Shown piece after piece: positions 16,166 to 26,043 of a stretch of 64,000 nt of DNA; position 1 is the first letter of the stretch, and each line of letters starts with the position of its first letter. The DNA is from Nocardioides oleivorans (GTDB lineage: Bacteria; Actinomycetota; Actinomycetes; Propionibacteriales; Nocardioidaceae). The position numbers and the translations under genes are program-made. The stretch covers positions 2,728,001 through 2,792,000 of the forward strand of contig NZ_SDWT01000001.1 of NCBI RefSeq assembly GCF_004137255.1, written 5' to 3'. Under the pieces are notes generated by a model, which saw nothing but the letters and a program-made list of their open reading frames with translations, was not told the DNA's origin and did not search any database.

Positions 16166-16282
16166 TCAGGCGGCGGCACGGGGGCGGCGACACAGCGCGC
16201 TCCCGGTGCGGACGAGGTCGACGGCCCGGCGCTGCGTCAGGAGGTCGCCGATCGAGGTCGCGACGATCGTGGAGGCGGGCAC
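16166..16282 (-). CDS. Candidate cysteine-type leader peptide (38 residues)
   Basis: A small frame, 71 nt upstream of the symporter, ends in LTQRRAVDLVRTGSALCRR followed by PRAAA. This matches the pattern of actinobacterial 'putative leader peptides', with an RR-(H/A)-VDL-x-R core and a terminal SALCRR containing one Cys codon (TGT), found upstream of sulfur-metabolism genes. Ribosome stalling at the Cys codon when charged tRNA-Cys is scarce would alter expression of the transporter. GTG at 16282 is the first start in frame; no strong ribosome-binding site is seen. A GC hairpin with arms GGCACCCGC/GCGGTGTGCC (one bulge) lies between it and the symporter. Recognition is by eye only. Confidence 0.5.
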   Translation of the reverse strand: MPASTIVATSIGDLLTQRRAVDLVRTGSALCRRPRAAA

Positions 16283-16354
16283 GTCAGGGTCAACCGGACG
16301 TTCATCCTTTCGATTCCGTGCGTCGGGTCACACCTGGTCGCGGCGATACCCACG

Positions 16355-17038
16355 ATGCGCGGCATGACCACCCGCGTCGGCGCCCGCCTCGCCGCTCTCC
16401 TCGTCCCTGCAGCCCTGCTGCTCCCCGACGCCGCGCTCGCCCAGACGGCGTCGTAGGACGACGGGGCCGGCGACGCCAAGGCACTCAACATGGGGGTCGC
16501 CCTCAGCGATCTCTTCGGCGCCTCGTCCGCCGAGGGGCCGTTCTTCCTCGACGCCCCGGCGGAGACCTCGACCGACATCGTCCGCACCACGATCGACCAC
16601 GCGACGAAGCGCCTGACCCTGACCGTGCAGTTTCGCGACCTGGTCGACGTCGACAACCACTCGGTCGAGTTCCGACTCTTCACCCCGCGCGTCCGGTACG
16701 TCCTCAGCGCCAGGATGTCCGGTGCCCGGACGGAGGCAAACCTGGTCTTCGTGGGCATCCGGGGGAAGGGCACCTACCACGCCAATCGCGACCCGATGCA
16801 GCCCTGTCGGTCGGTCCGCGCGCGTTACGACCTCGCGGCCGACACCCTGACGGCCTCGGTCCCCACGGCCTGCATCGGCGCGCAGAACTGGGTCCAGGTC
16901 GCCGCCGTGGCGACCCGCGTCAAGGTGACTCCGATGGAGGACGGCTCGGCCAACTTCGCCGGCCACGCCGACGACGCCTTCCGCGGCGGCCTGAGCACCG
17001 AGAGCCTGGGTCGCAGTCCCAAGGTCCGCCGCGGCTGA
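16355..17038 (+). pseudogene. Secreted protein gene with an in-frame amber stop after the signal peptide
   Basis: From ATG 16355 (or 16364) the frame encodes a clear signal peptide (ARLAALLVPAALLLPDAALA, then QTAS). It meets TAG at 16454-16456, then stays open in the same frame to 17038. The downstream 194 codons read as a folded secreted domain with DDGAGDAKALN at its start and two cysteines (PCRS, TACIG). One substitution would restore a protein of about 226 residues. Either the gene is a recent pseudogene, the base is an error, or the amber is read through. An internal ATG at 16490 could give a cytoplasmic remnant. No family recognised. Confidence 0.7.
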
Positions 17039-17061
17039 GCGGCCCGCACCGTCGTACGACG

Positions 17062-17093
17062 AGAGGCCCGGCCCCGTCGGGGGCCGGGCCTCT
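17062..17093. terminator. Bidirectional terminator hairpin
   Basis: A perfect 14-bp stem (AGAGGCCCGGCCCC) with a GTCG loop separates the convergent amber-interrupted gene and the PASTA-tailed gene. Confidence 0.8.
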
Positions 17094-17104
17094 TCGTGTC
17101 CGGG

Positions 17105-18190
17105 CTACCTGCCGATCGTGACGGCGACCTTCGTGCCCTCACGGGTCTCGACCCTGGCGGGGATCGCCTGGGTGAGCACCGTGCCCTTCTTCGACTTCGC
17201 GGCCTTCGCCTTCGACACCTTGCCGAGGTCGCAGCCGGCCTTGTCGAGGGCAGCCGTGGCCTTGGCGACGGTCAGGCCGGTGAGCTTCGGCACGACGCAG
17301 TACGTCGCCGCGACCGGGGTCGGCACGTAGACCGGCACCTGCACCTGCACGGGGGCGGGTGTCACCGGGGTCGGGGCGGGAGCGCAGGCGGCGGCGACGT
17401 CGGTGAACGACGAGTCCGTGGCGTTGCCGACCATCGTGTTGCCGCACATGTCGTGGACGGCGGCGCTCGTCCTCACGATGCCGACGTTGTTGAGGCTCAG
17501 GCTCGAGCCGGACACCCACACCTCGGAGCCGGGGCCGGCGACGAGCGCCTGGTTGGAGGTGCTGATGTGCGACCCGCTGAGCACGACGCGGGTGTGCTTG
17601 CCGTCGACGGGCTCGGCCGAGACTCCCGCGACACAGTTGTTGGACGCGTCGACGCGGTTGAGGGTGACGTCGACGAAGACGTCGCTGCTCGCCCCGCCCA
17701 GCGGGAGGGCCACGCCGCGCTGGAAGCCGGAGATGACGACGTCGTCGAGGCGCACGGAGTTCGCGGCCAGGACGTTGACCCCGTTGGTCCCGCCGCAGGA
17801 GCCGGTCGGGAAGGTGCCGGTGATGTCGACGTTGCGCAGCACCACGTCGGCCGCGGGGTTGTTGATGTTGACGGCGTTGGTGCCGATGCTCAGCAGCGAG
17901 GCCTGGGTCCCGGTGCCGTCGAGGGTGATCGACTTCGTGATGGTCACGGCGCCGAAGCCACCGCCGTCGAGGACGCTGATCGTGCCGCCGGCCGCGGTCT
18001 TGGAGATCGCGCCCGCGAAGGTCTTGCACGGCGCCGTGCGCGAGCACGGGTTCGCGTCGTCGCCGACACCGGAGACCCACGTGCGGGTCGCCTGAGCGTT
18101 GGCGGCGGGTGCGGTGAAGGCGATGAGCCCTGTGGAGACGACGGTCAGCACGGCGGCGGCGGCGCCGCGGCGGAGGAGTGAGGTAGGCAC
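17105..18190 (-). CDS. Secreted right-handed beta-helix protein with a C-terminal PASTA domain
   Basis: A 361-residue exported protein. A signal peptide ends about residue 32 (APAANAQA). TWVSGVGDDANPCSRTAPCKTFAGAI then starts a repetitive, Asn/Val-rich stretch to about residue 265, typical of parallel beta-helix (pectate-lyase-like) domains. A Pro/Val hinge (about 268-295) leads to one PASTA-like module beginning CVVPKLTGLTVAKATAALDKAG. PASTA domains bind peptidoglycan or muropeptides, so the protein may sit on the cell wall; no catalytic residues can be assigned. GTG start. Terminator hairpin follows. Confidence 0.8.
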   Translation of the reverse strand: MPTSLLRRGAAAAVLTVVSTGLIAFTAPAANAQATRTWVSGVGDDANPCSRTAPCKTFAGAISKTAAGGTISVLDGGGFGAVTITKSITLDGTGTQASLLSIGTNAVNINNPAADVVLRNVDITGTFPTGSCGGTNGVNVLAANSVRLDDVVISGFQRGVALPLGGASSDVFVDVTLNRVDASNNCVAGVSAEPVDGKHTRVVLSGSHISTSNQALVAGPGSEVWVSGSSLSLNNVGIVRTSAAVHDMCGNTMVGNATDSSFTDVAAACAPAPTPVTPAPVQVQVPVYVPTPVAATYCVVPKLTGLTVAKATAALDKAGCDLGKVSKAKAAKSKKGTVLTQAIPARVETREGTKVAVTIGR

Positions 18191-18244
18191 ATGCGGACGA
18201 TGGCACCGTCGGGGGTCCGGTGTGACGGTTTCGCGGGAACTGGC

Positions 18245-19351
18245 CTAGCGCTCCAGCAGCACGATCACCTCGTAGTGGCTGGTGTGCGGGAACATGTCGA
18301 GCACCCGCGCCTCGACCGGTCGCAGCGAGGGCATCAGCGCCAGGTCGCGGGCCAGCGAGACGGCGTTGCACGAGGAGTAGACGACGTGGGGCACGCCGGA
18401 GTGCTCGAGCCACCCTGCGAGGTCGGCGCCGATGCCGCGCCGGGGCGGATTGACGACGACGAGGTCGGGGACGTCGTCCTGCTCGAGCGCCCACGCCGTG
18501 GCGTCGGCCGCCACGAAGGCGGCGCCGGCGACCTGGGCGTCCAGGGCCGACCGGATCGCCTCGCCGGAGGCCTCGACGCCGACCACCTGGCGACCCGGTC
18601 CCGCCAGGTGCAGCGCGAACCCGCCGACACCGCAGTAGAGGTCCCAGATGCGGGTGACGTCGAGGTCGCCCACCCAGGCGCGGGCCTGCTCGTAGAGCGA
18701 CTCCGCGACGAAGGTGTTGGTCTGGAAGAACGACTGCGGACCCAGCCACAGCGTCCGTCCGGTCGACAGCCGCATCGGCATGGTCGTCTCCGGCGTCAGC
18801 ACGATCTCGCGCTCGCCCTCGAGGACCGCCTTGTGCTCGGGCTGGATGTTGAGGGAGACCACCCGCAGCCCCGGCACCGCCTCCCGCAGCTCCGGCAGCC
18901 GGGAGCGGACCCGCGCCTCGAGCGCGGTCGACCTCAGCACCAGCCGCAGCATCAGCTCCGAGTCTGGTGACTCGGTCAGCAGGACGTGCTTGAGCTCGCC
19001 GGCCCGCGCGCGGACGTCGTACGGCGTCAGGGCCGTGGTGCGGATCCACGCGGCGATGCGGTCGAGGGCCGCCGTCATGCCGGGGGAGTGCAGGCCGCAG
19101 TCACGCAGGTCGACCCCCGTCAGGTCCCGGTCGAGGATGCCGAGGGTCGGCGCCTCGACTGTGCCGCCGACGACCATCTTGGCCTTGTTGCGGAAGCCCG
19201 CGTCGTCACCGGCGACCGTCGGCAGCCACACGGGCGAGTCCACGAGCGAGCGGGCGTGCGCCTCCTTGTCGGAGAGCTGGCGGGCTCGCGGCACCTCGAG
19301 CAGGCTGCACGACCGGCACTCGAAGGAGTCGTAGTGGCGACACTCGATCAC
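18245..19351 (-). CDS. rlmC: 23S rRNA (uracil-C5)-methyltransferase, RlmC-like
   Basis: An AdoMet-dependent RNA methyltransferase of the TrmA/RlmC/RlmD family, 368 residues. The N-terminal cysteine cluster C4...C12xxC15 (ECRHYDSFECRSC) with a later Cys binds a [4Fe-4S] cluster. The AdoMet motif is WDLYCGVGGFALHLA, and VNPPRRG and the nucleophile motif YSSCNAVSLARDL follow. It has no TRAM domain, which fits RlmC (23S U747) rather than RlmD. The GTG start falls 11 nt after the pepP stop, so both are probably cotranscribed. Confidence 0.88.
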   Translation of the reverse strand: MIECRHYDSFECRSCSLLEVPRARQLSDKEAHARSLVDSPVWLPTVAGDDAGFRNKAKMVVGGTVEAPTLGILDRDLTGVDLRDCGLHSPGMTAALDRIAAWIRTTALTPYDVRARAGELKHVLLTESPDSELMLRLVLRSTALEARVRSRLPELREAVPGLRVVSLNIQPEHKAVLEGEREIVLTPETTMPMRLSTGRTLWLGPQSFFQTNTFVAESLYEQARAWVGDLDVTRIWDLYCGVGGFALHLAGPGRQVVGVEASGEAIRSALDAQVAGAAFVAADATAWALEQDDVPDLVVVNPPRRGIGADLAGWLEHSGVPHVVYSSCNAVSLARDLALMPSLRPVEARVLDMFPHTSHYEVIVLLER

Positions 19352-19362
19352 CGTGGACAGCG

Positions 19363-20766
<1,404 letters not shown>

Positions 20767-20872
20767 CCGGCCACTGTACGACGCTGCGACGCGTGGGTAC
20801 GACGGCAGCCGGTGCTCCCCCGCAGGGGTGCGCGCGACGTGATGAGCGTCCCTGCTCCGTTAGGGTTCGGGC

Positions 20873-21991
20873 ATGCATCGAGGCCGTCGCGACAGTGTTG
20901 CCTTCACCGTCGTGGTGGGCATCCTGGTGCTGCTCGGTGCCCTTGCGATGGCGCTGGTCATCGCGCTCTCGGGCGCGCCGGGGTCCCTGGCGCTCGCCGC
21001 GGTGCTCGCCGCCGTGCCCGTCGGGCCGCTGGTCGGCTGCTTCATGTGGCTCGACCGCTACGAGCCCGAGCCGCGCAACCTGCTCGTCGCCGGACTGCTG
21101 TGGGGGGCCTTCGTGGCCACTGCGGCCGCCCTGGTGTTCCAGGGCATCGGCATGGCCGGTGGCGCGAGCGAGCGGGACAGCCTCGCGGTGGTCGCCCCGC
21201 TGACCGAGGAGGCGACCAAGGGCGCCTTCCTCCTGCTCCTCCTGTGGTGGCGGCGCCACGAGCTCGACGGGGTCCTCGACGGCATCGTCTACGCCGGCAT
21301 GGTCGGCATCGGCTTCGCCTACACCGAGAACATCCTCTACCTCGCCGCCGCCTACGACGGCACCAGCGGGCTGGGCCCCGGCGGCACCGAGGCGCTGACC
21401 GGCACCTTCATCATCCGCTGCCTGGTCAGCCCGTTCGCGCACCCGTTCTTCACCGTCTTCATCGGGATCGGCGTGGGACTCGCGATCGCGTCCCGCCAGT
21501 GGTGGGTGCGCCTCCTCGCGCCGCTCGCCGGCTTCGCGATCGCGGCGTTCCTCCACGGTGTGTGGAACTCCTCGACGCTCTCCGGCACCGGCCACTTCTT
21601 CGTGGTCTACGGCACGCTGATGTTCCCCGCCTTCCTGGGCGTCGTCGCCTTCGCCGTCTACCGCCGCCGCTCCGAGCGACCGCTGCTCACCCAGGCGCTC
21701 CAGGACGCCGCCGCCCGCGGTCTGCTCCCCGCGACCGACATCCCGTGGCTCGTCGACCTCTCCGCCCGCCGTCACGCGCGTCGCTGGGCCAGGTCCCAGG
21801 CCGGCCAGCAGGGCGAGCGGGCGATGCGCGGCTACCAGGCGGCCGCCATCGAGCTCGGCTACCTCCACCACCGCTACCTCCGCGGCACCGCTCCGGACGA
21901 CTTCCCCGTCCGCGGGCAGGAGCACGTCGAGGAGCTGCGGCGCATCCGTCCCTACATCTCCTTCCCCGGACAGGTGGTGCCCACCCGATGA
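20873..21991 (+). CDS. PrsW-family intramembrane metalloprotease-like protein
   Basis: A 372-residue membrane protein with about eight hydrophobic segments. PrsW motifs are present: PLTEEATKG (EExxK, about residues 110-116), FAYTENILY (ENxxY, about 150) and two His positions in SPFAHPFFT and FLHGVWN. PrsW of Bacillus cleaves an anti-sigma factor inside the membrane; CPBP/PrsW relatives are putative glutamic or metal proteases. No anti-sigma gene adjoins it. Its stop overlaps the start of a dynamin-like GTPase by 4 nt. ATG is 6 nt after TAGGGT (20861-20866). Confidence 0.88.
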   Translation: MHRGRRDSVAFTVVVGILVLLGALAMALVIALSGAPGSLALAAVLAAVPVGPLVGCFMWLDRYEPEPRNLLVAGLLWGAFVATAAALVFQGIGMAGGASERDSLAVVAPLTEEATKGAFLLLLLWWRRHELDGVLDGIVYAGMVGIGFAYTENILYLAAAYDGTSGLGPGGTEALTGTFIIRCLVSPFAHPFFTVFIGIGVGLAIASRQWWVRLLAPLAGFAIAAFLHGVWNSSTLSGTGHFFVVYGTLMFPAFLGVVAFAVYRRRSERPLLTQALQDAAARGLLPATDIPWLVDLSARRHARRWARSQAGQQGERAMRGYQAAAIELGYLHHRYLRGTAPDDFPVRGQEHVEELRRIRPYISFPGQVVPTR

Positions 21992-23742
21992 GCGAGAACA
22001 CGGCAATGGTGACCGCGCTGGTCCGGCTGCGTGGCGTGCTGCACGAGGCGCGCCTGCCGCTCGAGCTGCCCGGTGCGGCCGAGCAGCGCGCCAGCCGCGA
22101 CGAGATGGTCGACCAGCTCGAGGACTACGTCATCCCGCGGCTCATGACCCTCGACGCGCCGCTGCTCGCGGTCGTCGGCGGGTCCACCGGCGCCGGCAAG
22201 TCGACGCTCGTGAACTCCCTCATCGGCACCCGGGTCACCATCCCCGGCGTGCTCCGCCCGACGACCCGCTCGCCCGTCCTGGTGCACCACCCCGACGACG
22301 CGAAGTGGTTCGGCCAGGACCGGCTGCTGCCCGAGCTCGAGCGCGTCGACCGCCAGACCAACGACCCGGAGGCGCTCCAGCTGGTCGCGTCCACCGCGAT
22401 GTCACCGGGCCTGGCGATCCTCGACGCCCCCGACATCGACTCCGTCGAGGAGCGCAACCGGCTGCTCGCCGCGCAGCTCCTCGCCGCGGCCGACCTCTGG
22501 CTCTTCGTCACCTCGGCCGCCCGGTACGCCGACCAGGTGCCGTGGGACTTCCTCCGCAAGGCGGCCGAGCGCTCGGCCGCGGTGGCGATCGTGCTCGACC
22601 GCACGCCCGCCGACGCCGTCGCGACGATCTCCACCCACCTCGCCCGGATGCTCGCCAGCCGCGGCCTCAAGGACTCCCCGCTCTTCAGCGTCGTGGAGGG
22701 CGAGGTCTCCGACATGGGGCTGCTGCCATCCAGCGCGGTGATCGAGATCCGCACGTGGCTCCAGGCCCTCGCCGAGGACCAGGAGGCGCGCCAGGCCGTC
22801 GTCCAGCAGACCCTCGACGGCGCCATCCGCACCATGGGTCGTCGTACCCACACCGTGGCGGACGCCGAGACCGAGCAGATCGAGGCCGTGCGCCGCCTGC
22901 GCGACGACGCCAACGCGGCCTACGACCGCGCCGTGACCGCGGTCGGCGAGGCCTCCGCCGACGGCACCCTGCTGCGCGGGGAGGTGCTCGCGCGCTGGCA
23001 GGAGTTCGTCGGCACCGGCGAGCTGCTCCGCACCCTCGAGACGAAGGTCGGCTGGATCCGCGACCGCGTGGTCAACGCGGTGAAGGGCAAGCCGCAGCAG
23101 GCCGAGCGGGTCACCGTCGCGGTCGAGTCCGGCCTGGAGACCCTGATCCTCGAGCACGCCGAGGCCGCCGCCGAGCGAGCCGAGGCGTCGTGGCGCGGGA
23201 CGGTCGCCGGCCAGGCACTGCTCGCCGAGGCGGGGGAGGACCTCGGGCGTGCGTCGCGCGACTTCCGCCGCAAGGCCGAGCGCGCGGTGCGCGACTGGCA
23301 GGGCGACGTGCTCGACATGGTGCGGCAGGAGGGCGCCGACAAGCGCTCGACCGCCCGCTTCCTCGCCTTCGGGGTCAACGGCCTCTCCGTCGCCCTCATG
23401 GTCGTCGTCTTCGCCCACACCGCGGGCGTCAGCGGGGCCGAGGTCGGCATCGCCGGCGGATCGGCCGTTCTCGGCCAGAAGCTCCTCGAGGCGGTCTTCG
23501 GCGACCAGGCGGTCCGTTCCCTCGCCGAACGCGCCCGCCAGCGCCTCGAGGCGCAGATGGGCGACCTCCTCGACGGCGAGCGACGCCGCTACACCGACCT
23601 CCTCGACAGCCTCCAGGTGACGCCCGAGACGCCCGAGCGGATGCGGTCGGCGGCCCGCAAGGTCGACGACCTGCGCTACGCCGCGACCCACCCCGGTACG
23701 CCGGTGCCCCAGGTGTCGGACGATGGTGACCCCGCCCCCTAG
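21988..23742 (+). CDS. Dynamin-like membrane GTPase, first of a tandem pair
   Basis: A 584-residue GTPase with P-loop GGSTGAGKS (64-72), a switch I Thr in RPTTRSP, and LDAPDID (DxPD) in place of the usual DxxG. LDRTPAD stands where NKxD is expected. A long, Ala/Glu/Arg-rich helical region follows, then one or two hydrophobic segments (GVNGLSVALMVVVFAHTAGV, about 452-471). This fits bacterial dynamin-like proteins that remodel membranes, such as the paired DynA/DynB of Streptomyces (similarity inferred from layout). ATG overlaps the PrsW stop, giving a coupled operon. Confidence 0.85.
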   Translation: MSENTAMVTALVRLRGVLHEARLPLELPGAAEQRASRDEMVDQLEDYVIPRLMTLDAPLLAVVGGSTGAGKSTLVNSLIGTRVTIPGVLRPTTRSPVLVHHPDDAKWFGQDRLLPELERVDRQTNDPEALQLVASTAMSPGLAILDAPDIDSVEERNRLLAAQLLAAADLWLFVTSAARYADQVPWDFLRKAAERSAAVAIVLDRTPADAVATISTHLARMLASRGLKDSPLFSVVEGEVSDMGLLPSSAVIEIRTWLQALAEDQEARQAVVQQTLDGAIRTMGRRTHTVADAETEQIEAVRRLRDDANAAYDRAVTAVGEASADGTLLRGEVLARWQEFVGTGELLRTLETKVGWIRDRVVNAVKGKPQQAERVTVAVESGLETLILEHAEAAAERAEASWRGTVAGQALLAEAGEDLGRASRDFRRKAERAVRDWQGDVLDMVRQEGADKRSTARFLAFGVNGLSVALMVVVFAHTAGVSGAEVGIAGGSAVLGQKLLEAVFGDQAVRSLAERARQRLEAQMGDLLDGERRRYTDLLDSLQVTPETPERMRSAARKVDDLRYAATHPGTPVPQVSDDGDPAP

Positions 23743-23784
23743 GGTTAAGGGTGGAAGCACCACCACCCGGACCGTGAGGGAGAA

Positions 23785-25440
23785 ATGACGTCGTTGCTCG
23801 AAGGGGCCAAGAAGCTGGTCACCAGGAGCTCTGACATCGGCGCGCGCGTCGACGGACTCGAGCGCGCCGCAGCGGCGGCGCGCGGTCGTGTCGACGACGC
23901 CGTGGTCGACGACGTCACCACCGTCGCCTCCCGAGCCGCCGGCCGGCTCAAGCTGTCCGCCGACCACACGGTGGTCGCCCTCGCCGGTGCGACCGGGTCG
24001 GGCAAGTCCTCGACCTTCAACGCGCTGAGCGGGCTCGAGCTCGCCGCGGTCGGCGTACGTCGCCCCACCACCTCGTGGGCCACCGCGGTCGTCTGGGGCA
24101 AGGAGGGTGCCGAGGAGCTCCTCGAGTGGCTCGGCATCCCCGCGCGCCACCAGGTCACCCGCGACTCGATGCTGTCGAAGGCCGACGAGGACGTCGAGAT
24201 GCGCGGGGTCGTGCTCCTCGACCTGCCCGACCACGACTCCACCGAGGTCTCCCACCACCTCGAGGTCGAGCGGCTCGTCGAGCTCGCCGACATGATGGTG
24301 TGGGTCCTCGACCCGCAGAAGTACGCCGACGCCGCCATCCACGACCGCTTCCTCAAGCCGCTCGCCGGCCACGCCGAGGTGATGCTCGTCGTGCTCAACC
24401 ACATCGACACCGTGCCCGAGGACCGCCGCGACGCGATGGTGGAGGACGTACGCCGTCTCCTCGAGGCCGACGGCCTGCCCGGGGTCCCGGTGCTGCCGGT
24501 CAGCGCCCGCCAGGGCACAGGCATCGACGAGCTCCGCGGCATGATCGCCAAGCGCGTGGCCGAGAAGAAGGTCACCCGCTCGCGACTCGAGGCCGACGTG
24601 AAGTCCGCCGCCCAGCGCCTGCAGGACGCCGCCGGTGCCGGGAAGGTGCCGACCCTGTCGAAGGAGCGCGTCGCCGCGCTCGACGACGCGTTCGCCCAGG
24701 CCGCCGGGGTGCCCACGGTCGTCAAGGCGGTCGGCGACTCCACCCGGCTGCGCGCCAACCGCGCCACCGGCTGGCCGGTCACGGCGTGGTTCTCGCGGCT
24801 CAAGCCCGACCCGCTCAAGCGCCTGCACCTCGACCTCGGGGCGTCCGGCAAGCAGCTGACGGGCGCGGCCCGCACGTCCGTCCCGCAGGCGACCGGTGTG
24901 CAGCGCGCCCGCGTCGACACCGAGGTGCGCGCCCTGGCCGACCAGGTCGGCGAGGGCATGGCCCCGGCCTGGGCCGGTGCGGTCCGCGCCGCATCGATCT
25001 CGCGGCTGCCCGACCTCGGCGACCGGCTCGACCAAGCGGTGGGCCGGACCGACCTCGGCGCCGACCGGATCCCGGCCTGGGCCGGGCTGGTGCGGTTCCT
25101 GCAGTACGTCCTGATCATCTCCGCGATCGTCGGTGCCGTCTGGTTGGGCGTGCTGGCGCTCGGGACCTACGCCCGCGTCCCCGAGCCGCCGACGCCGTCG
25201 GTGGGGTCGTTCCCCCTGCCGACGCTGCTCCTGGTCGGGGGAGTGGTGCTCGGGCTCCTCCTCGCCCTCGTGTGCCGGTGGCTGGTCGCCGCCACGGCGA
25301 AGACCCGTGCGCGCACCGCCGACAAGCGGCTGCGCGACGCGATCTCGGAGGTGTCGGCCGAGCTGGTCGTCGCCCCGATCCAGGCCGAGCTCGCGTCCTA
25401 CGCCGAGGTGCGCGAGGGGCTCGCAGTCGCCCTGCGCTGA
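23785..25440 (+). CDS. Dynamin-like membrane GTPase, second of a tandem pair
   Basis: A 551-residue partner of the preceding GTPase. P-loop GATGSGKS is at 68-75, switch I RRPTTSW, DLPDHDS at the DxxG position and NHIDT at the NKxD position. The C-terminal part has two hydrophobic segments (about 446-466 and 481-505) likely to anchor it in the membrane, with LPVLPVSARQGTGIDEL as the G5-type region. It follows the first GTPase by 42 nt; TAGGGT at 23741-23746 may give it an extra promoter, and GAGGGAG precedes the ATG. The two probably form hetero-oligomers. Confidence 0.85.
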   Translation: MTSLLEGAKKLVTRSSDIGARVDGLERAAAAARGRVDDAVVDDVTTVASRAAGRLKLSADHTVVALAGATGSGKSSTFNALSGLELAAVGVRRPTTSWATAVVWGKEGAEELLEWLGIPARHQVTRDSMLSKADEDVEMRGVVLLDLPDHDSTEVSHHLEVERLVELADMMVWVLDPQKYADAAIHDRFLKPLAGHAEVMLVVLNHIDTVPEDRRDAMVEDVRRLLEADGLPGVPVLPVSARQGTGIDELRGMIAKRVAEKKVTRSRLEADVKSAAQRLQDAAGAGKVPTLSKERVAALDDAFAQAAGVPTVVKAVGDSTRLRANRATGWPVTAWFSRLKPDPLKRLHLDLGASGKQLTGAARTSVPQATGVQRARVDTEVRALADQVGEGMAPAWAGAVRAASISRLPDLGDRLDQAVGRTDLGADRIPAWAGLVRFLQYVLIISAIVGAVWLGVLALGTYARVPEPPTPSVGSFPLPTLLLVGGVVLGLLLALVCRWLVAATAKTRARTADKRLRDAISEVSAELVVAPIQAELASYAEVREGLAVALR

Positions 25441-25470
25441 GCCCTCCCGGCCCGATCGTGGGCCGCGAAC

Positions 25471-25505
25471 CGTCCACAGGCGGCTCCCCTCCACCGTTGT
25501 CCACA
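25471..25505 (+). promoter_or_regulatory. DnaA-box pair upstream of ssb
   Basis: TTGTCCACA at 25497-25505 is the exact high-GC actinobacterial DnaA box. CGTCCACAG at 25471-25479 is a same-strand near-match, 26 bp away. They lie in the 159-bp gap before the SSB paralogue. They may let DnaA control it or titrate DnaA; two boxes are too few for an origin. Confidence 0.5.
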
Positions 25506-25599
25506 GCCTCGCGGTCGCGGGGCTGGGAACTGTCGGTCGCGCTGTGGAGCCTTGGGTCACCGCGGCGGATCCACCGCCGCCCATCCCAGGAGCGCAGCG

Positions 25600-26028
25600 A
25601 TGTACGACACCCAGATCACCCTGACCGGCTGGATCGGCGGCGAGGTCACCCACCGCGAGCTCGCCGAGGGCCGCTCGGTCGCGTCCTTCCGCGTCGCGTG
25701 CACGCCCACCCACTACCGCGACGGAGAGTGGGTCAAGGGCACCACCTCGTGGCACACCGTCAAGGCGTGGAACCGGCTGGCCCGCCACGTCGCCGACTCG
25801 CTGAGCAGCGGCGACCCGGTCGTGGTCCACGGCCGGCTGGTCGCCGACGTGTGGGAGCGCGACGGCAAGCAGCAGACCTCCTACGAGGTCGTGGCCAGCA
25901 GCGTCGGGCACGACCTGTCCCACGGCACCTCGCGCTTCACGAAGCCGGTGTCGCCGGAGGTGCGGATCGAGGAGCAGCCGGTCGCGGCCGAGCCCGCGGC
26001 CCAGGCCGCCGACCAGGTGGCTGCCTGA
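25600..26028 (+). CDS. ssb: Single-stranded DNA-binding protein paralogue lacking the acidic tip
   Basis: A 142-residue OB-fold protein with the SSB core: ITLTGWIGGEV, SVASFRVACTP, SWHTVKAWNRLARHVADSLSSGDPVVVHGRL. The C-terminal DDDIPF tip that recruits replication and repair enzymes is absent; the protein ends AAQAADQVAA. It is therefore more likely an accessory SSB (compare Rv2478c in M. tuberculosis or SsbB of Streptomyces) than the replicative one. AGGAG lies 8 nt before ATG 25600. DnaA boxes lie upstream. Convergent with the sigma-factor partner gene. Confidence 0.9.
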   Translation: MYDTQITLTGWIGGEVTHRELAEGRSVASFRVACTPTHYRDGEWVKGTTSWHTVKAWNRLARHVADSLSSGDPVVVHGRLVADVWERDGKQQTSYEVVASSVGHDLSHGTSRFTKPVSPEVRIEEQPVAAEPAAQAADQVAA

Positions 26029-26043
26029 GGCCGGCGCGGGTGC

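Noticed and set aside
25471..25505. Replication origin
   Set aside because: Only one exact and one near DnaA box, with no AT-rich unwinding element and no dnaA or dnaN nearby.
22402..25923. A minus-strand open frame of about 1170 codons
   Set aside because: It is opposite the two GTPase genes, which have clear P-loops and coupled starts. The antisense product has no recognisable motif.
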